DNA from: Bacillota bacterium
GTDB taxonomy: Bacteria; Bacillota; Negativicutes; DSM-13327
Assembly: GCA_017889585.1 (NCBI GenBank)
Contig: JAGFZX010000016.1
Location: 1-64,000, forward strand
DNA length: 64,000 nucleotides
Direction: 5' to 3'
The translations under genes were made by a program, and so were the position numbers. The notes below the pieces were generated by a model that saw nothing but the letters and a program-made list of their open reading frames with translations, searched no databases and was not told the DNA's origin. Below, one piece after another: positions 9,516-19,932 of the stretch; the first letter of the stretch is position 1, and the number at the start of each line of letters is the position of its first letter.

Positions 9516-11102
9516 CTATACTGCACTAAAGTTAACTAACTTAGCGCCTAAGATTCCATCAACTGCATTAATTTTCAGCATAACTGCCGCTGGTACATCA
9601 GAATCCACACCCATAACCATAATATTAGTGCCAACAACTTCAGTACGTCCTACCTGCATGTTATCAATATTGATTCCTGCATTACCAAGGACTGTACCAA
9701 CATTACCAATAATCCCCGGACGATTGATATGCGGCCCAACAATGAGCCAACCTCTAGGATCAACATCAACCCGATCGCCATCAATCATCACAATACGACC
9801 TTCAGTAGCACCAAATAATGTTCCAGCCACAACATGGCGTTTTTTGTCTGTATGCACAGTTACAGTAATCAAATTAGCAAAATTGGCGGTATCCTTGCTT
9901 TTTACTTCACGTATTTTAATACCACGAGACTTAGCGATCCCGGGAGCATTTACATAGTTAACTTGCTCGGTCAAAATAGAATTTAACAGTCCTTTAATGA
10001 CTGCAGTCGTCAGCATTTTAATATCCACTTCGCTAATTTCACCATTATACTCCACATCTATGGCATTAATACGACCTTCAGCCAAATTAATGGCTAAACA
10101 ACCCATTTTCTCTGCCAACTCAAAGTATGGACGAATAACCTCCAATACATGTGGTTGCATAGGTGCCATATTAACAGCTGTGGAAATAGGTTCTCCCTTC
10201 AATACTGCAATAATGTTTTCCGCCACATCCACAGCAACGCCTACCTGTGCCTCTGCAGTAGAGGCCCCCAAATGGGGGGTAACGATGACCTTATCAAGCT
10301 TGAGCAGTGGATTATCAAAGTCAACTGGTTCTTTTTCAAATACATCGATAGCTGCCCCTGCTACAATACCTTGCTCAACAGCTTCAGCTAAATCACTTTC
10401 ATTAACAACGCCACCACGAGCACAGTTAATAATACGGACACCAGGCTTCATTTTAGCAAAAGTCTCTTTATTTAAAAGGTTCTTGGTCTCTGCCGTCTTT
10501 GGTAAATGAAGTGTAATAAAATCGGCCACTGGGAATATTTCTGCAAGTTCAACAAGCTTAATTCCCATAGCCTCAGCCTGATCCTCACTAATAAACGGAT
10601 CATAAGCTACAATATTCATTTCCATAGCCATTGCCCGTTTAGCAACACCACTGCCAATACGACCCAGGCCTAGAATACCTAGAGTTTTGCCCCGCATCTC
10701 AACACCCATCATTTTGCTACGCAGCCACTGACCGTTCTTCAAACTGGCATGAGCCTGAGGGATATTGCGCGCTAAGGCTAGCATCATGGCCACCGTATGT
10801 TCAGTCGCCGCTACAGTATTACCTTCGGGCGCATTGAGTACAATGATACCTTTTTTAGTTGCTTCCGAAACATCAATATTATCCACGCCAACTCCAGCGC
10901 GACCAATGGCCTTAAGATTAATAGCTGCATCAAGAACAGCTTTGGTCACTTTAGTTTCACTGCGCACTACCAATGCATCATACTCAGGAATAATCCGGAG
11001 TAGTTCTTCTGCTGGTAGCCCAGTTTTAACATCCACCTCATATGCTTTTTGCAACAATTCCACGCCTTCTACTGAAACTGGATCACTCACTAAAATTTTC
11101 AT
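9516..11102 (-). CDS. serA: D-3-phosphoglycerate dehydrogenase, long form with ACT domain
   Basis: 528 aa; VGVDNIDVSEATKKGI, LGILGLGRIGSGVAKRA, NCARGGVVNE, C-terminal ASB/ACT region. Confidence 0.97.
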   Translation of the reverse strand: MKILVSDPVSVEGVELLQKAYEVDVKTGLPAEELLRIIPEYDALVVRSETKVTKAVLDAAINLKAIGRAGVGVDNIDVSEATKKGIIVLNAPEGNTVAATEHTVAMMLALARNIPQAHASLKNGQWLRSKMMGVEMRGKTLGILGLGRIGSGVAKRAMAMEMNIVAYDPFISEDQAEAMGIKLVELAEIFPVADFITLHLPKTAETKNLLNKETFAKMKPGVRIINCARGGVVNESDLAEAVEQGIVAGAAIDVFEKEPVDFDNPLLKLDKVIVTPHLGASTAEAQVGVAVDVAENIIAVLKGEPISTAVNMAPMQPHVLEVIRPYFELAEKMGCLAINLAEGRINAIDVEYNGEISEVDIKMLTTAVIKGLLNSILTEQVNYVNAPGIAKSRGIKIREVKSKDTANFANLITVTVHTDKKRHVVAGTLFGATEGRIVMIDGDRVDVDPRGWLIVGPHINRPGIIGNVGTVLGNAGINIDNMQVGRTEVVGTNIMVMGVDSDVPAAVMLKINAVDGILGAKLVNFSAV

Positions 11103-11187
11103 GTTAAATCCTCCATACTATTTTACTTACTCAATTTTTCAATGTAAATCTTTCAAAAAATTATTTACCCCTCACTAAAGGGATAAA

Positions 11188-11405
11188 TAAAAAAAGCCCT
11201 CATCCCATACAGGGACGAGAACTATTCCCGCGTTGCCACCCAAATTGCCTTTACGGCCAACTTTAGCCGCTATATCGGGCGGAACCCGTCTTAATTCATC
11301 ATCAGCCATTCTAGGGCGGAACCAACTGTTAAAATGACCGACTTACACCAACCGTCGGCTCTCTGTACATTCTATACATTTAGCTTCCCTGTCATCATGT
11401 TCAAA
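11188..11405 (-). promoter_or_regulatory. T-box riboswitch, Ser specifier UCC (11318-11320)
   Basis: Minus strand T-box TGGGTGGCAACGCGGG (11227-11242); stem I AGAGAGCCGACGGTTGGTGTAAGTCGG; specifier loop TTCCG between CAGTTGG and CCCT; terminator CTCGTCCC-tgta-GGGATGAGGGCTTTTTTT. Confidence 0.93.
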
Positions 11406-11643
11406 TATTAATTTTAACTTATTATATTTTATCCCACGTTTAAAGTCAAGTGTATTTTGGGAGAAAACATTTTTCTGCAATAACGTGGATTATCATTGTT
11501 TCATCATCATTAGTTGTTAATCAAAATTACTCATTTTAGATAATTAGCTATATTTTCCCTAACTAACAGGAAAAATACATTTAATCAAGAATATTAGAGC
11601 AAGATACTAACAAAGTATCTATTCTAGATAGGAGGTCAAAAAA

Positions 11644-12147
11644 ATGAGCAAAGAAGTAGCATACAATGAATATGCCAATGAAATAACCGAGATACTAAGT
11701 AAAGGTGCCTTTCTAACCACGGAAGTTGATGGCGTGGTCAATACTATGACGATTGCTTGGGGTAGCGTTGGCTTTATGTGGGGCAAACCTGTATTTATGG
11801 CCATGGTCAGACCTTCCCGTTTTACTTATCAATGTATCAAAAAAAGCGGTCAGTTTACAATCAGTATCCCCTTTAAGGATATGAGCGCAGCTCTTGGTAT
11901 CTGCGGCTCCCAATCAGGCCGAGATACAGACAAACTGGCCGCTGCCAATTTAACAACTGTCCCTGGCAAAAAAATATCCACACCTGTTATTGCCGATTGT
12001 GGGCTACATTATGAATGCAAAGTCGTCTATAAACAAGAAATGTCGGCAGAGCTACTCGCTACAGACTTACAAGAAAAATGGTATGCTAGTGGCAATTATC
12101 ACACCTTGTTTTTCGGAGAAATTCTCACTACATATGTAGATGAGTAA
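11644..12147 (+). CDS. Flavin reductase-like domain protein
   Basis: 167 aa; FLTTEVDGVVNTMTIAWGSVGFMWGKPVFMAMVRPSRFTYQCIKKSGQFTISIP. Confidence 0.85.
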   Translation: MSKEVAYNEYANEITEILSKGAFLTTEVDGVVNTMTIAWGSVGFMWGKPVFMAMVRPSRFTYQCIKKSGQFTISIPFKDMSAALGICGSQSGRDTDKLAAANLTTVPGKKISTPVIADCGLHYECKVVYKQEMSAELLATDLQEKWYASGNYHTLFFGEILTTYVDE

Positions 12148-12185
12148 ATAAGGAACGACCTAGAAAAAACTGAATTAACTTATTG

Positions 12186-12280
12186 AACCGCAAAGAAACA
12201 AATGACACAAAGAATCCCCAAAAGATTTATAGAAACTAATCTGTAATAATCCCTTTGCGTTTTTTGTGTTCTTTACGGTT
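12186..12280. repeat. Intergenic imperfect inverted repeat, CAAAG family copy A
   Basis: Left AACCGCAAAGAAACAAATGACACAAAG, right CTTTGCGTTTTTTGTGTTCTTTACGGTT. Confidence 0.75.
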
Positions 12281-12310
12281 GATCATTATTGTTCATTATG
12301 AAAAAACAAT

Positions 12311-12413
12311 TCAAATACAAAGATACTAAGAATGCAGAGCTTTTGCAAAGAAGAATCTAATCGATCTCTCCTTTATAAAAGCTTTATTCTGGCTTAGCGT
12401 CTTTGTATTTTTT
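12311..12413. repeat. Intergenic imperfect inverted repeat, CAAAG family copy A2 (diverged)
   Basis: TCAAATACAAAGATACTAAGAATG... / ...CTTAGCGTCTTTGTATTTTTT. Confidence 0.6.
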
Positions 12414-12423
12414 CTTTTTACCG

Positions 12424-13137
12424 CTATGCTTGTTTAATATTTGAGGAGGATGTCTTTGTTGTTGCCCGTATTTCTTGCCAAAGATCACGGGCTAAATCAG
12501 CAATTCTCTTTTCGATCTTTGCCAGAGGATTGGCTACTACTCGGCTAAGATATAACTTGGCTTTTTCTTTTTCTCCTGTACGCCATAGCAAATCGGCAAC
12601 AAGATACATAACCGTAAGTTCCGATAAATTGCCAATGGGCATGTGTTCTTTTTCCAAGGCCTGCTCGTACCACTCACAAGCTTTAGCGAGGGCTTTATTC
12701 TCTTCATCATCCTGCTGACCTTCCCGGTACAACCAACCTAACCGAAGGTATAGCCCCGCCCGTTTACTGGCCTTATCTGCAGCCAGCTCAGTATAAAAAA
12801 TAGCCAGTTTATAGGCAACAATCGCCTGCTCCCTGGTTCTTATACCACACAAATTAACCTTAACTTCTCTACTAGATAAAAACTTATGTATCTTTGTTGC
12901 CACAGATGCTGTTACTTCCACAAATTCAGTATCTCGTGCCGCATAACCACAATGTGGACACGCCCATACTGTATAGTAATAAGGATTTATCTCTTTATAA
13001 TAAGCACAAAAATCAGAATCCTGCTTGATGAGGGCTAAACGTGAACGTACACATGTAACCTCAAATTTTTCCCCACATACCACACATTCTTTTTCTACAA
13101 AGTATAATGCGTCAGCCACCCTTTCCCCTCCATCCAT
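12424..13137 (-). CDS. DUF2225-family protein (CxxC zinc-ribbon N-terminus, TPR-like C-terminus)
   Basis: CVVCGEKFEVTCVRSRLALIKQDSDFCAYY..NPYYYTVWACPHCGYAA. Confidence 0.8.
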   Translation of the reverse strand: MDGGERVADALYFVEKECVVCGEKFEVTCVRSRLALIKQDSDFCAYYKEINPYYYTVWACPHCGYAARDTEFVEVTASVATKIHKFLSSREVKVNLCGIRTREQAIVAYKLAIFYTELAADKASKRAGLYLRLGWLYREGQQDDEENKALAKACEWYEQALEKEHMPIGNLSELTVMYLVADLLWRTGEKEKAKLYLSRVVANPLAKIEKRIADLARDLWQEIRATTKTSSSNIKQA

Positions 13138-13163
13138 GCTATAAATAAAACTTACCCAAAATA

Positions 13164-14888
13164 TTATATCACATCATGCTGTAAATGCCATAACTGATCA
13201 AACAATTGCTTATTTGCCAATAACTCTGCCTGCCGCCCCTGCTCAACCATACTGCCAGAGCTAAGTACGATAATTTCATCCATAGTCTCTAGACCCGTCA
13301 AGCGGTGTGTAATCATGATTGTGGTACGACCGGTCATCAACTTGCCAATCGTCTCCATTATGAGCTGCTCAGTTAAGGCATCAAGCCCCACTGTGGGTTC
13401 ATCCAAAATCAGGATGGGGGCATTTTTGAGTAAGGCGCGAGCAATGGCAATACGTTGACGCTGCCCTCCTGATAAGGCATAACCATTTTGACCTACCATG
13501 GTGTCATAACCTTGAGGCAGCTTCTCAATGAACTCCCCTAGTTCAGCATGTTTAATCGCCTGATCAAACTGGTTCTCACTAGCATCCGGCCTGGCAAGTA
13601 GAATATTATCACGAATACTAGCATTAAATAAGTGGGTCTGCTGTGTTACTACCCCAAACATAGCACGTAATTTTGAAGCATCATATTTTTTAAACTCATG
13701 GCCACCTAAACGGATGGAACCTTGCTGATAATCCCAAAATCGCAGAAATAAGTGCAGCAGTGTACTTTTCCCTGCACCACTAGGACCGACAATGGCAAGG
13801 CGCTGTCCAGCACCAACAGCAAAAGAAATCTTGTTGAGTACCAAGGGGCTCTCCGGACTATACCTAAAACTTAAGTTTTCAACGTCTATACGTGTATCAG
13901 GAATATTTATCATCCCCTCATCCTCAAGCACCACTGGCTCAGTATCAACAATAGTAAACAGCCTTCTAGCCGCCGCCATACTCTCTCCAAGATAATGTAC
14001 TGCGAAGGGCAAAGGTAATACGGCTTCGAAACTACTTTGCACTGTTAAAACCACTACTGCTAGGTATATACCTTCCATACTTCCATTATGTATCAAAGGG
14101 ATAGTTAACCATAAGATTAGCCACACAGTACTATTCACAACAAATAAACCTATTGCATCTGTCAATCCAGACAACTTTGAAACATTACTCTGCAAGCTAA
14201 GGAGTCGCTGATGAATATCATCAATGAGCCTCGCCTGACGCCCAGTTTGATTAAAGGCAGCAAGTTCTACGATACCTGTCATACTATCGACTAACTGGGC
14301 CCTTAGCTCACCTCTTGCAACAACTAATTTATGGGCGGTAGATTTTTGTATTGTTTGTAAAAAAATAGGCAGTATTAGGCCAGCCACCACAAAACCGCCA
14401 GTCAATACATAGACAAAATTCATACTATATTGAGCTAGAAACCAACAAACAGTACTGAATACTACTACGCCAATAAAGGGCGGCGCTAGAACTCTAAGAT
14501 AAAATTCTTTTAATATTTCCACATCGCCCACAATCGCACTAAATAGCTCTCCGCTTTGCCACTGCATTAAACGTGCGGTCGACAGCCCTTCTAACTTTGT
14601 ATAAAACCACACCCTAACAACCTCTAACAGGCGAAAAGTAGCATCATGAGAAATATATCGTTCTAAATAGCGAAAAACTGCCCGGGAAATGCCAAAAAAC
14701 CGCACCCCGACAATGGCTGTTGACAATTCATTTATCGCCGGATGCAATGCCGCATTGGAAATAAGATAGGCCGAAGCAGCCAGTAAGCCTATATTACTGC
14801 CAATCGTTAGGCAGCCAAAAACAATAGCAATTAGCATGGTTAGCCATGTTGAACCCATTATTTGTAACAAGCGTATCAAAATCTTCAC
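13164..14888 (-). CDS. cydC: ABC exporter CydC (cytochrome bd assembly)
   Basis: 574 aa TMD-NBD; Walker A GPSGAGKST, signature LSGGQRQRIAIARAL; overlaps CydD gene. Confidence 0.9.
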   Translation of the reverse strand: MKILIRLLQIMGSTWLTMLIAIVFGCLTIGSNIGLLAASAYLISNAALHPAINELSTAIVGVRFFGISRAVFRYLERYISHDATFRLLEVVRVWFYTKLEGLSTARLMQWQSGELFSAIVGDVEILKEFYLRVLAPPFIGVVVFSTVCWFLAQYSMNFVYVLTGGFVVAGLILPIFLQTIQKSTAHKLVVARGELRAQLVDSMTGIVELAAFNQTGRQARLIDDIHQRLLSLQSNVSKLSGLTDAIGLFVVNSTVWLILWLTIPLIHNGSMEGIYLAVVVLTVQSSFEAVLPLPFAVHYLGESMAAARRLFTIVDTEPVVLEDEGMINIPDTRIDVENLSFRYSPESPLVLNKISFAVGAGQRLAIVGPSGAGKSTLLHLFLRFWDYQQGSIRLGGHEFKKYDASKLRAMFGVVTQQTHLFNASIRDNILLARPDASENQFDQAIKHAELGEFIEKLPQGYDTMVGQNGYALSGGQRQRIAIARALLKNAPILILDEPTVGLDALTEQLIMETIGKLMTGRTTIMITHRLTGLETMDEIIVLSSGSMVEQGRQAELLANKQLFDQLWHLQHDVI

Positions 14889-16615
14889 GCCACACCTCTA
14901 AAAGCAGTGACCAATTGATAATAACGCCCATGTTTCATCATTAATTCATCATGCCCTCCAACTTCAGCCACTTGCCCCTGATCAAATACCACAATGGAAT
15001 CGGCTTTATACACAGTGGTCAGACGATGAGCGATGATAAGCACTGTACGCCCAACTTTAAGCCTCTGTAGAGCCTCATCAATCACAGCTTCATTTTGAGG
15101 ATCAAGACCAGCGGTCGCCTCATCTAATAATACAAAAGGAGCATCCTGCAAAAAAGCTCGCGCAATTGCCAAGCGTTTACATTGTCCGCCGCTCAGCCCC
15201 TGTCCCCCTTCTCCCACTACCGTATTATACCCTTCAGGCAAAGCCATAATAAACTCATGGGCACCGGCATTCTTAGCGGCCTTAGCCACTTCCTTCAAAG
15301 AAGCACCTTCTTTACCTAAGCGAATATTATCAGCAATTGAACGAAAGAACAAATGAGGGGCCTGGGGTACAAAAGCGACATGTTCTAACCAATCTGCCCG
15401 CTCAATTTCGGACAAACGGACTCCATTCACATAAATTTCGCCCTGATCTGGAACCATGAACATTAATAAGAGACTCGCAAGAGTACTTTTACCAGAACCG
15501 CTAGCTCCAACTACGGCTACCTGCTGTCCAGGTTTTATTTCCAGTGAAATGCCCTTTAGTGCCGGACGAGCCCCAGCTTCATAAGCATAATATACATTTT
15601 CAACAACAATCCCCACCTGTTCTTGACGAGGAAAAAACTTTACCTTATCCATTCCTACCTGTCCCTGATGTAATGCTAATATCTCAAAAATGCGCTCGGC
15701 AGCAGCGACTCCAGCCATTCCAGCATGAAAATGGGTTCCCAACTGACGCAGAGGAGAATAAAACTCCGGCGCCAGTAATAATAGGAAAAAAGCCTGCACA
15801 AAATTCATTTTGAAATACAATAATTTTAAACCGATCGTCACAGCTACCAACGCTGTACTAATAGTTGCCACTAGTTCTAACACTAAGGCTGACAAAAAGG
15901 CGATCCGGAGTACTCCTAAGGTCGTATCGCGAAACTCAGCGCTCATACGGCTAATTACCTGTATCTGCTCAATACTGCGGCCAAAAATTTTCAATATGGT
16001 CAGCCCTTGTAGTACGTCCAAAAAATGCGCACTGAGGCGAGATAACGTTTCCCACTGCTGCTTATTCAAATTCTCGGCCATACGGCCGATGAGTATCATA
16101 AAGATGGGAATAAGGGGTGCTGTCACCATCAAAATAACAGCTGTACTAACATCAAGAGGAAAAACCCACGTCAAGATAACCGCAGGTACCAATAGTGCCG
16201 TAAATAACTGGGGCAAGAATTTTGCAAAATAGGGTTCTAATTTTTCAACTCCTTCCACCAGTACATTCACCAGTTCGCCTGTTTGCTGACCCCTAGCATA
16301 TATCGGACCTAGGTCTAGTAGACAATTAAGAAGCCGCTCCCTAATCTCTGTCTTAATGCAAGCAGCCAAACCATGGGCCGATACTTCGATAAACCAAACC
16401 ACCACACTGCGTAATGTCATAATCACAAATAAGGGAACCATCCATAGCCATACCCCTGATAAATTTAAACCATCTATAAATACACCATTAATAATTTTAG
16501 CCAGATAATCAGCCTGTAATACAACCAATACTCCACCACTAACTGCTAGTCCAACTAGCAGTAAAAACCGCTGTCTGTGTTTTTCAAGTTGCTGTATAAG
16601 ACGTTTATCAACCAT
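14885..16615 (-). CDS. cydD: ABC exporter CydD (cytochrome bd assembly)
   Basis: 576 aa TMD-NBD; Walker A GASGSGKST, signature LSGGQCKRLAIARAF. Confidence 0.9.
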   Translation of the reverse strand: MVDKRLIQQLEKHRQRFLLLVGLAVSGGVLVVLQADYLAKIINGVFIDGLNLSGVWLWMVPLFVIMTLRSVVVWFIEVSAHGLAACIKTEIRERLLNCLLDLGPIYARGQQTGELVNVLVEGVEKLEPYFAKFLPQLFTALLVPAVILTWVFPLDVSTAVILMVTAPLIPIFMILIGRMAENLNKQQWETLSRLSAHFLDVLQGLTILKIFGRSIEQIQVISRMSAEFRDTTLGVLRIAFLSALVLELVATISTALVAVTIGLKLLYFKMNFVQAFFLLLLAPEFYSPLRQLGTHFHAGMAGVAAAERIFEILALHQGQVGMDKVKFFPRQEQVGIVVENVYYAYEAGARPALKGISLEIKPGQQVAVVGASGSGKSTLASLLLMFMVPDQGEIYVNGVRLSEIERADWLEHVAFVPQAPHLFFRSIADNIRLGKEGASLKEVAKAAKNAGAHEFIMALPEGYNTVVGEGGQGLSGGQCKRLAIARAFLQDAPFVLLDEATAGLDPQNEAVIDEALQRLKVGRTVLIIAHRLTTVYKADSIVVFDQGQVAEVGGHDELMMKHGRYYQLVTAFRGVA

Positions 16616-16656
16616 AATAATACTCCCTTATTTTAAAAAAGCTATCAAGTCTTACT

Positions 16657-16752
16657 AAACCGCAAAGGCGCAAATAACACAAAGTATACGCAACAGATTT
16701 GAAAAATAAAATCTTCATTATTGCCTTTGCGTTCTTTATGTTCTTTGCGTTT
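16657..16752. repeat. Intergenic imperfect inverted repeat, CAAAG family copy B
   Basis: Left AAACCGCAAAGGCGCAAATAACACAAAG, right GCCTTTGCGTTCTTTATGTTCTTTGCGTTT. Confidence 0.8.
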
Positions 16753-16831
16753 AATCATCGTTCTTTATAATCAAAAAGCTTATACCTTCTAGTATAGCAA
16801 GAATATTATACCTTTTGTTTCTGTAAAAGAA

Positions 16832-16866
16832 AAGGCTATGCATAGTTTCCACCCTTGCATAGCCTT
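16832..16866 (-). terminator. Hairpin downstream of the FAD/Fe-S dehydrogenase
   Basis: AAGGCTATGCA-..-TGCATAGCCTT perfect 11-bp stem. Confidence 0.75.
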
Positions 16867-16871
16867 CCCTG

Positions 16872-19754
16872 TTATTTCTTCGCGGTTGTGCATCGATCTA
16901 CTAAATAAATAATGGACTGATAGCTGATCCCACTACGATGGGATAATCCCATCTCACAAGTACGGCTATTGGAATAGCCTGCATGACAATCATCTGGCAA
17001 GGAGTCTTTGAGTTCGGAGAGTGCTGATTCATTAAGTTCAGGCACTTCAAAGCCTTTATCTCCTGCGAAACCGCAACATCTAACCTTTGCTGGCATAACT
17101 ACCTTAGTCGCGCAAGCCTCTGCTACGCTTTTGAACTTTTCTTTCAGCCCAAGCTTCGTTGAACTGCAGGTAACATGAACAGCGATTGTCTCAGGCTGTT
17201 TCTTGAAATCCAGCAAATCCATCAGATAATCATGAATAAACTCTAAAGGTTCATACAATTTTAGCTTTTTACTCATCACTTTTCGCATCCGATAAATACA
17301 GGGACTTGTATCACAAACAATTGGGTATTCACCATTATTGCTGCACTGAGCTAAAGCTTGTTCCAGTTCACTGCTCATATTATCAGCTGTTTCAAATAGC
17401 CCTTTACTTTCAAAAGGCATACCACAGCATAATTTATCCATCTCATTAGGGAAAATTATCTCATATCCGGCTTTTTCCATGACATGAATCATAGTTGCGC
17501 TGAGTTGTCGTTGATCCTTATCACCAGCGGCAGGACCGCCCATGGTCCGACTGACGCAGCTTGGAAAATAAACTACCTTACGTCCTGCCACACCAGGTTT
17601 AGATTTGGAAGGATCTGGAGTATTTCCAGCCCCAGCTAGATACTGATTCCACTCTGGCATGTGATTGCCGCTTAGGGACCGCAAACCTTTTGTAATGCCA
17701 CCCATCAGGGATGTGCCAAGCACTGAATGAGCCAGGCTGGCAGCAGACAGACCTAAGCGCGCCATTGTCGTTATACCGGAAAAATTTTTAGCAATCAATC
17801 GACCGATAGATTTACCGTTATCCCCCATAGCCCGTGCCCGTTGCTGTTTTGTATAATCCCCTGTATTAATACCCACTGGACAACTGGTTTGACATAAGCC
17901 ATCTGTCGCACATGTCTCATCACCGAAATAACTATAGTCTTCTTCTAGACGCCTCAGGAGTTGATTATCCTCGCCTGTTTTTTTTAGTCTAGCAATCTCA
18001 CGCTGCACCACGATGCGTTGACGAGGAGTTAGCGTCAGATTTTTGGAAGGACAGTTGATCTCACAAAAACCACATTCAATACACTTATCAATAATATCAT
18101 CAGCCATGGGCATGGGTTTAAAGTTCTCAAGATAAATGGATTGATTGTCAGTAATCACAACATCAGGATTGAGGATATTATCAGCATCAAATACTTGTTT
18201 TAAAGTCCGCATGATGCCATAAGCCGCCTTACCCCATTCTAATTCTACAAATGGAGCCATATTACGGCCTGTACCATGTTCTGCTTTCAGGGAACCATGA
18301 TATTTTTCAACGACCAAATTAAGAACATCCTGAATAAGGGCCTTATACCGACCAACTTCCTCCTCTGTGTCCAAATTTTGCGTGACCACAAAATGTACGT
18401 TGCCATCTAAAGCATGTCCGTAAATAATACCATCGTTATAATTATACTTATCCATAATAGATCTAAGTTCTAATATGGCTTCAGCAAGTCTCTCTCGTGG
18501 GAAAGCCACATCTTCAATAATGACTGTAGTACCCGGCTTTCTCATGCCGCCAACAGCTGGAAAAATTCCTTTACGAATATACCACAATTTTTCATACTCA
18601 TACTTCACATCGGTAAAGATAATGGGTAATACTGTTGGTATTGAAGCTAAGCGTTCTTTTACAGCTTCTATTAGGCTGCTTAAACCATCTTTAGTCTCCG
18701 AACGTACTTCGACTAGTAGCGCAGTAGCATGCTCATCAAGAGTTTTAAGATAGCCAGGCATACCGGCTTCGTCTTCAACCGATCTGAGAGATGCACGATC
18801 CATCAGTTCCGCAGCAGCCACTAAATCTCGATCTAGTTTCATGACTGCTAAGCAGGCAGCCTTCATATCAGGAAAGATCATAAGTGCAGAGGCCTTATGG
18901 GCATGATCAATAATTGTCTTATAGGTAATCTCAGTGATGAAACCCAGTGTTCCTTCTGACCCAATCATTAAATGTTTAATAATATCAAAAGGATCAACAT
19001 AATCGACAAAGGAGTTTATTCCGTAACCTGTAGTACATTTAATTTTGAATTTATGTTTAATCAGTGCCTTTAGTTCTGGGTTTGCATTAATTTCATCACG
19101 CAGCTGCTCAATACTTTGGATAATCCTAGAATGGGTTGCAACAAAACGATTTCTTGAAGCCGCATCAGCAGTATCTAGAGTCGTACCATCTGCAAAAATG
19201 ATTTTCATATCAGACAGTGTTTTATAACTATTATCTGCTGTACCACAACACATACCACTGGCGTTATTCGCCGCAATACCACCAATCATGGCATTATTAA
19301 TGGTTGCGGGATCAGGTCCGATTTTACGGGCAAAGGGCCTCAAATAATCATTCGCCTCAGAACCGATAATCCCTGGCTGTAAAGAGATCAGTCCCCCATC
19401 AGCACTGATAGAATAGTTGCTCCACCCCTGGGTGGCTACAAGCAAGACTGAATCAGTGATCGACTGGCCTGAAAGACTAGTCCCTGCTGCACGAAAGGTT
19501 ACAGGAACTTTCATATCCTGTGCAACTTTTAAGATATCAGACATTTCATTTGGGGTGTCTACTTTAATTACTAATTTAGGTAGCAGGCGATAAAAGCTGG
19601 CATCAATGCCGTAGGCCAAGGTTCTAATTGGATCTGCGAAAACACGCGTTGCAGGTATAAATCTTACAATAGCATGATAGAAACCTTGATATTTGTCAGA
19701 AAGATTTAGAATATCACTAGTCACAGTTTTTATTGCCATATCGGTAGCCCCCAT
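16872..19754 (-). CDS. FAD-binding and Fe-S oxidoreductase, D-lactate dehydrogenase/GlcD-GlpC fusion type
   Basis: 960 aa; FAD_binding_4 region FRAAGTSLSGQSITDSVL, GGIAANNASGMCCG; ferredoxin CIECGFCEINCP; CCG motifs LCCGMPFESKGL and RCCGFAGDKGF. Confidence 0.9.
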   Translation of the reverse strand: MGATDMAIKTVTSDILNLSDKYQGFYHAIVRFIPATRVFADPIRTLAYGIDASFYRLLPKLVIKVDTPNEMSDILKVAQDMKVPVTFRAAGTSLSGQSITDSVLLVATQGWSNYSISADGGLISLQPGIIGSEANDYLRPFARKIGPDPATINNAMIGGIAANNASGMCCGTADNSYKTLSDMKIIFADGTTLDTADAASRNRFVATHSRIIQSIEQLRDEINANPELKALIKHKFKIKCTTGYGINSFVDYVDPFDIIKHLMIGSEGTLGFITEITYKTIIDHAHKASALMIFPDMKAACLAVMKLDRDLVAAAELMDRASLRSVEDEAGMPGYLKTLDEHATALLVEVRSETKDGLSSLIEAVKERLASIPTVLPIIFTDVKYEYEKLWYIRKGIFPAVGGMRKPGTTVIIEDVAFPRERLAEAILELRSIMDKYNYNDGIIYGHALDGNVHFVVTQNLDTEEEVGRYKALIQDVLNLVVEKYHGSLKAEHGTGRNMAPFVELEWGKAAYGIMRTLKQVFDADNILNPDVVITDNQSIYLENFKPMPMADDIIDKCIECGFCEINCPSKNLTLTPRQRIVVQREIARLKKTGEDNQLLRRLEEDYSYFGDETCATDGLCQTSCPVGINTGDYTKQQRARAMGDNGKSIGRLIAKNFSGITTMARLGLSAASLAHSVLGTSLMGGITKGLRSLSGNHMPEWNQYLAGAGNTPDPSKSKPGVAGRKVVYFPSCVSRTMGGPAAGDKDQRQLSATMIHVMEKAGYEIIFPNEMDKLCCGMPFESKGLFETADNMSSELEQALAQCSNNGEYPIVCDTSPCIYRMRKVMSKKLKLYEPLEFIHDYLMDLLDFKKQPETIAVHVTCSSTKLGLKEKFKSVAEACATKVVMPAKVRCCGFAGDKGFEVPELNESALSELKDSLPDDCHAGYSNSRTCEMGLSHRSGISYQSIIYLVDRCTTAKK

Positions 19755-19860
19755 TATTCAGAATTTTCTTATCACTGTAAACATACCATAAATCAACCTT
19801 TTTTGACATATTTTTTAGTAAATAGTAGAAAACTTTGTATAAGATTCTATCGCATAAATC

Positions 19861-19900
19861 TAAAGGGAGTGAAATTTTTTAAGAAATTCACTCCCTTTCT
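19861..19900 (-). terminator. Hairpin downstream of cydAB
   Basis: AAAGGGAGTGAA..TTCACTCCCTTT inverted repeat. Confidence 0.7.
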
Positions 19901-19932
19901 CAATAGCATTCCTTGGGGCGCCTTCCTGGACT

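Noticed and set aside
16657-16752. CAAAG repeats as a CRISPR array
   Set aside because: Units are 9 nt, imperfect, arranged as inverted arms, with no unique spacers of regular length and no cas genes.
12424-16752. Composite transposon carrying cydCD
   Set aside because: Flanking repeats are short, diverged and without transposase or visible target duplications; kept only as a repeat-family observation.
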